Positions 4,322 to 6,501 of a stretch of DNA of 6,501 bases are shown here, one piece after another. The number at the start of each line of letters is the position of its first letter. Position 1 is the first letter of the stretch. Below the pieces are notes generated by a model, which was given only the letters and a program-made list of their open reading frames with translations, searched no databases and was not told the origin of the DNA. The position numbers were made by a program, and so were the translations under genes. Source of the stretch: an uncultured Coriobacteriales bacterium (GTDB lineage Bacteria; Actinomycetota; Coriobacteriia; Coriobacteriales; Atopobiaceae); contig CAMNAH010000068.1 in assembly GCA_946530775.1 (NCBI GenBank), forward strand, positions 1 to 6,501, read 5' to 3'.

Positions 4322-6316
4322 TCAATTATGCCTTTGCCCGCCGCCCGTTGCCAGCGTGAAGTCGATACGGCCCCGGTCGATGTCCACGCCTAAGACGCGC
4401 ACGGCAACGCGCTTGCCCAGGCGGTAGACGGTGCCCGTGGACTCGCTCTTGAGCGTGAGGCGCGTCTCGTCGTAGTCGAACCACTCGTCGCCGAGCGCGC
4501 GGATGGGCAGCAGCCCCTCTGCGTGCGTGTCGTCGAGCGTGACGAAGAGACCGAAGCTCGCGACGCCGCTCACCACGCCCGAGAAGGCCTCACCGATGCG
4601 CGTCGAGTAGAGCTCGGCCATCTTGATATCGTGCGAGTCGCGCGAGGCGGAGTCGGCCACGCGTTCCTGGTCGGAGCAGCTGCGGCAGATCTGCGGGAGC
4701 TGCTGCTGGATAACGGCCTGCTCGCGCGATCCCAGCGTGCCGCGGAGCAGCGCCTTGATGCTGCGATGGACCACCAGGTCGGGATAGCGGCGGATGGGCG
4801 AGGTGAAGTGGCAGTACGCCGGCGCGGCAAGCGCGTAGTGGCCCTGGTTGTGCGGCAGGTAGATGGCGCGTTTCTGGGCGCGGAGCAGCAGCGCGGACGC
4901 AAGCTCGCCACCCGGCGTGCCCTTCGCGCGGTCGAGCACGGCGGCGATGGTGAAGGGGTCGCCCGCGATAAGGCCGGCAGCCTCCTCGCCCTGTATGAGC
5001 CCGAGCTCGCGCAGCGGCAGGACCGTCGCCTTGAGGTCATCGGGCGACGGATGCTCGTGCACGCGGTAGGCGCTCGCAACGTTGGCGTCCGAGAGGATCT
5101 TGGCCACGCTCTCGTTGGCGGCGAGCATGGCCTCCTCGATGAGGCTCGTCGCAGGCGTTTTGGAGCGCACCGAGACGCCCGTGGGCGTGCCGTCTTCGGC
5201 AAGGACCACCTTGGCCTCGACGGTCTCGAAGTCAACGGCGCCGCGCTTGGCGCGCATGTTCTCGCGCAGGCGGCGGATCTCGTCGAGCAGGACGATGAGC
5301 TCCCCTATCTGCGGGGATGGAGCGGTCGTCTGGCCCGAGAGCACGGCATCGACCTCGTCGTAGGAGAGCCGCGCCGACGAGCGGATGACCGAGGGATGCA
5401 CCTCTGCGGCAACCGTGGAACCGCCTGTGTCGAGCGTCATGCGCACGCTCATGGCGAGGCGGTCCTCATGGGGCTTGAGCGAGCAGAGCTCGTTGCAGAG
5501 GCGCTCGGGCAGCATGGGCAGCACGCGGTCGACCAGGTAGACCGAGCAGGTGCGCTGCTTGGCCTCGCTGTCGATGGCGTCGCCCGCATGCACGTACGCC
5601 GAGACGTCGGCGATATGCACCCAGAGCTCGTAGCCGTTGTCCGTGCGGAACGCGCCTACGGCATCGTCGAAGTCGCGCGCATCTGCAGGATCGACGGTGA
5701 TGGCGAGGGCATCGCGCAGGTCGATGCGATCGGGCTCCTTCGCGAGGGCGCCCTCGACATCGAGGGCGAGCGTCTCGGCCTGGGCCAGCGTCGCAGGTAG
5801 GAACTCCGTGGGCAGGCCGTAGCTTGCGATGAGCGCCTCGATGGGCACGCTGAGCTCCGATCCCGCACCCACGCGGCGGTCGAGCGTGGCCACGGCGGCG
5901 CTTTTGCGCGTGGGGTATTCCACGATGCGCGCGGACACGATATCGCCGGGCTGCACGCCCAGACGGGTGGGCGTGAGGTCCTCGGGAAGCACGAAGAAAT
6001 CGCAGTTGAGACGACTGTCGAGCGGTACCACCACGCCGAGCGGTTCGGCCGCCTCGTAGCGTCCGAGGAAGGTGGTGACGGCGCGCGCGGAGACATGCTG
6101 CACGTAGGCGAGCTTCTCGCCGTGGACGTTGGAGAGCGAGACCTGCACGGTGTCGCCGTGCAGCGCCTCGCGCGTGCCGCCGCGGCCCACGCGGAACGTG
6201 CCCTCCGGCGTCTCGACGCTCGCCTGGCCCGAGCGCACCACGCTGAACGTGCCCGTCAGCAGCTGATGGGGCTTCTTGCGATGCGGGGGCGTCTGTTTTC
6301 TCTGCTTACGTGCCAT
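4322..6316 (-). CDS. rnr: Ribonuclease R (RNB-family 3'-5' exoribonuclease)
   Basis: RNase R hydrolyses RNA processively from the 3' end, including structured RNA, and degrades nonstop mRNA with SmpB-tmRNA. In this 664-residue protein two OB/cold-shock-like domains lie at about 18-75 and 80-150. The RNB domain (about 197-545) has the metal-binding aspartates in DPADARDFDDA (Asp209, Asp215, Asp217, Asp218; same spacing as the RNase II catalytic set), the VDRVLPMLPERLCNELCSL block, and CHFTSPIRRYPDLVVHR (about 502-518). An S1 RNA-binding domain follows at about 574-657. It is short against B. subtilis (779) and E. coli (813): there is no N-terminal winged-helix domain and no long lysine-rich C-terminal tail, while the N-terminus is basic (MARKQRKQ...HRKK). 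I prefer the ATG at 6316, which follows GGATGAGCACC; an in-frame ATG at 6325 has no ribosome binding site but would add only three residues. Confidence 0.97.
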   Translation of the reverse strand: MARKQRKQTPPHRKKPHQLLTGTFSVVRSGQASVETPEGTFRVGRGGTREALHGDTVQVSLSNVHGEKLAYVQHVSARAVTTFLGRYEAAEPLGVVVPLDSRLNCDFFVLPEDLTPTRLGVQPGDIVSARIVEYPTRKSAAVATLDRRVGAGSELSVPIEALIASYGLPTEFLPATLAQAETLALDVEGALAKEPDRIDLRDALAITVDPADARDFDDAVGAFRTDNGYELWVHIADVSAYVHAGDAIDSEAKQRTCSVYLVDRVLPMLPERLCNELCSLKPHEDRLAMSVRMTLDTGGSTVAAEVHPSVIRSSARLSYDEVDAVLSGQTTAPSPQIGELIVLLDEIRRLRENMRAKRGAVDFETVEAKVVLAEDGTPTGVSVRSKTPATSLIEEAMLAANESVAKILSDANVASAYRVHEHPSPDDLKATVLPLRELGLIQGEEAAGLIAGDPFTIAAVLDRAKGTPGGELASALLLRAQKRAIYLPHNQGHYALAAPAYCHFTSPIRRYPDLVVHRSIKALLRGTLGSREQAVIQQQLPQICRSCSDQERVADSASRDSHDIKMAELYSTRIGEAFSGVVSGVASFGLFVTLDDTHAEGLLPIRALGDEWFDYDETRLTLKSESTGTVYRLGKRVAVRVLGVDIDRGRIDFTLATGGGQRHN

Positions 6317-6325
6317 GGTGCTCAT

Positions 6326-6501
6326 CCGATCAATTGTCGTCGTTCCACCTCATGATACCCTCAGCGCTGGACGGGCTTTCTCTGCCCTATGAGCTTCTCG
6401 ACAATATCGTGGACACCATCCGGCAACGCTCTGCGGATGCTGAGAGATGAAGTCTCTTAGCGATTAGTACATTTCTCTACTGAGAAGGGATTTAACAAGC
6501 C
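6326..6501 (-). other. Region upstream of rnr, no gene recognised
   Basis: No gene with a ribosome binding site was found in these 176 bases. On the plus strand a 32-codon frame (6352-6450, beginning MIPSALDGLSLPYELLDN) reads like ordinary protein sequence, but no Shine-Dalgarno precedes it; it may be chance or a gene remnant. A stem-loop at 6439-6461, GCTGAGAGA/TCTCTTAGC with loop TGAAG, has nine pairs (one G-U on the plus strand, an A-C mismatch on the minus). A smaller one, TTCTC-TACT-GAGAA, lies at 6473-6486. I found no convincing promoter for rnr; the operon may start beyond the window. Confidence 0.4.

Noticed and set aside
4523..5800. 425-codon plus-strand open frame opposite rnr
   Set aside because: It is antisense to a clear RNase R, its composition is Arg/Ala/Gly/Val/His-rich as expected from the reverse complement of GC-biased codons, and it shows no family motif.

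Overview
This 6.5 kb window looks like a conserved housekeeping segment from a high-GC anaerobic actinobacterium, most likely of class Coriobacteriia (a Collinsella/Olsenella-type genome). That assignment is an inference. It rests on the strong G/C preference at third codon positions, the Veg-family and RNase PH/RdgB neighbourhood, a rubredoxin-type redox pair typical of anaerobes, and the general look of the proteins. All eight recognised genes lie on the minus strand, so transcription runs from right to left. The long plus-strand open frames are antisense shadows created by GC bias.

Layout in transcription order. Bases 6501-6326 are a leader or intergenic region with a hairpin and no convincing promoter. 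Then follow rnr (RNase R, 6316-4322), a TPR-repeat protein (4286-3450), smpB (3448-2960), a flavin reductase-domain protein (2926-2417) and a 47-residue short rubredoxin (2290-2147). Spacings in this block are 35, 1, 33 and 126 bases. The last gap carries a hairpin and a -10-like box. A strong intrinsic terminator at 2044-2073 closes the block.

The region 1752-2043 is noncoding and unusually rich in inverted repeats. It is followed by rph (RNase PH, 1751-1023) and rdgB (XTP/dITP pyrophosphatase, 1014-382), which are tightly coupled. After a 124-base gap comes the start of a veg-family gene (257-1), cut by the window edge.

Functionally the window is dominated by RNA quality control. RNase R and SmpB cooperate in ribosome rescue and nonstop-mRNA decay, RNase PH trims RNA 3' ends, and RdgB cleans the nucleotide pool. 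The flavin reductase and rubredoxin form a redox module resembling the fused high-molecular-weight rubredoxin of other anaerobes, here encoded as two genes. The ssrA (tmRNA) gene, a frequent neighbour of smpB, was not seen. I found no mobile element, CRISPR array, tRNA or rRNA. The least explained parts are the hairpin-dense spacer upstream of rph, the TPR protein between rnr and smpB, and the split flavin reductase/short rubredoxin pair.
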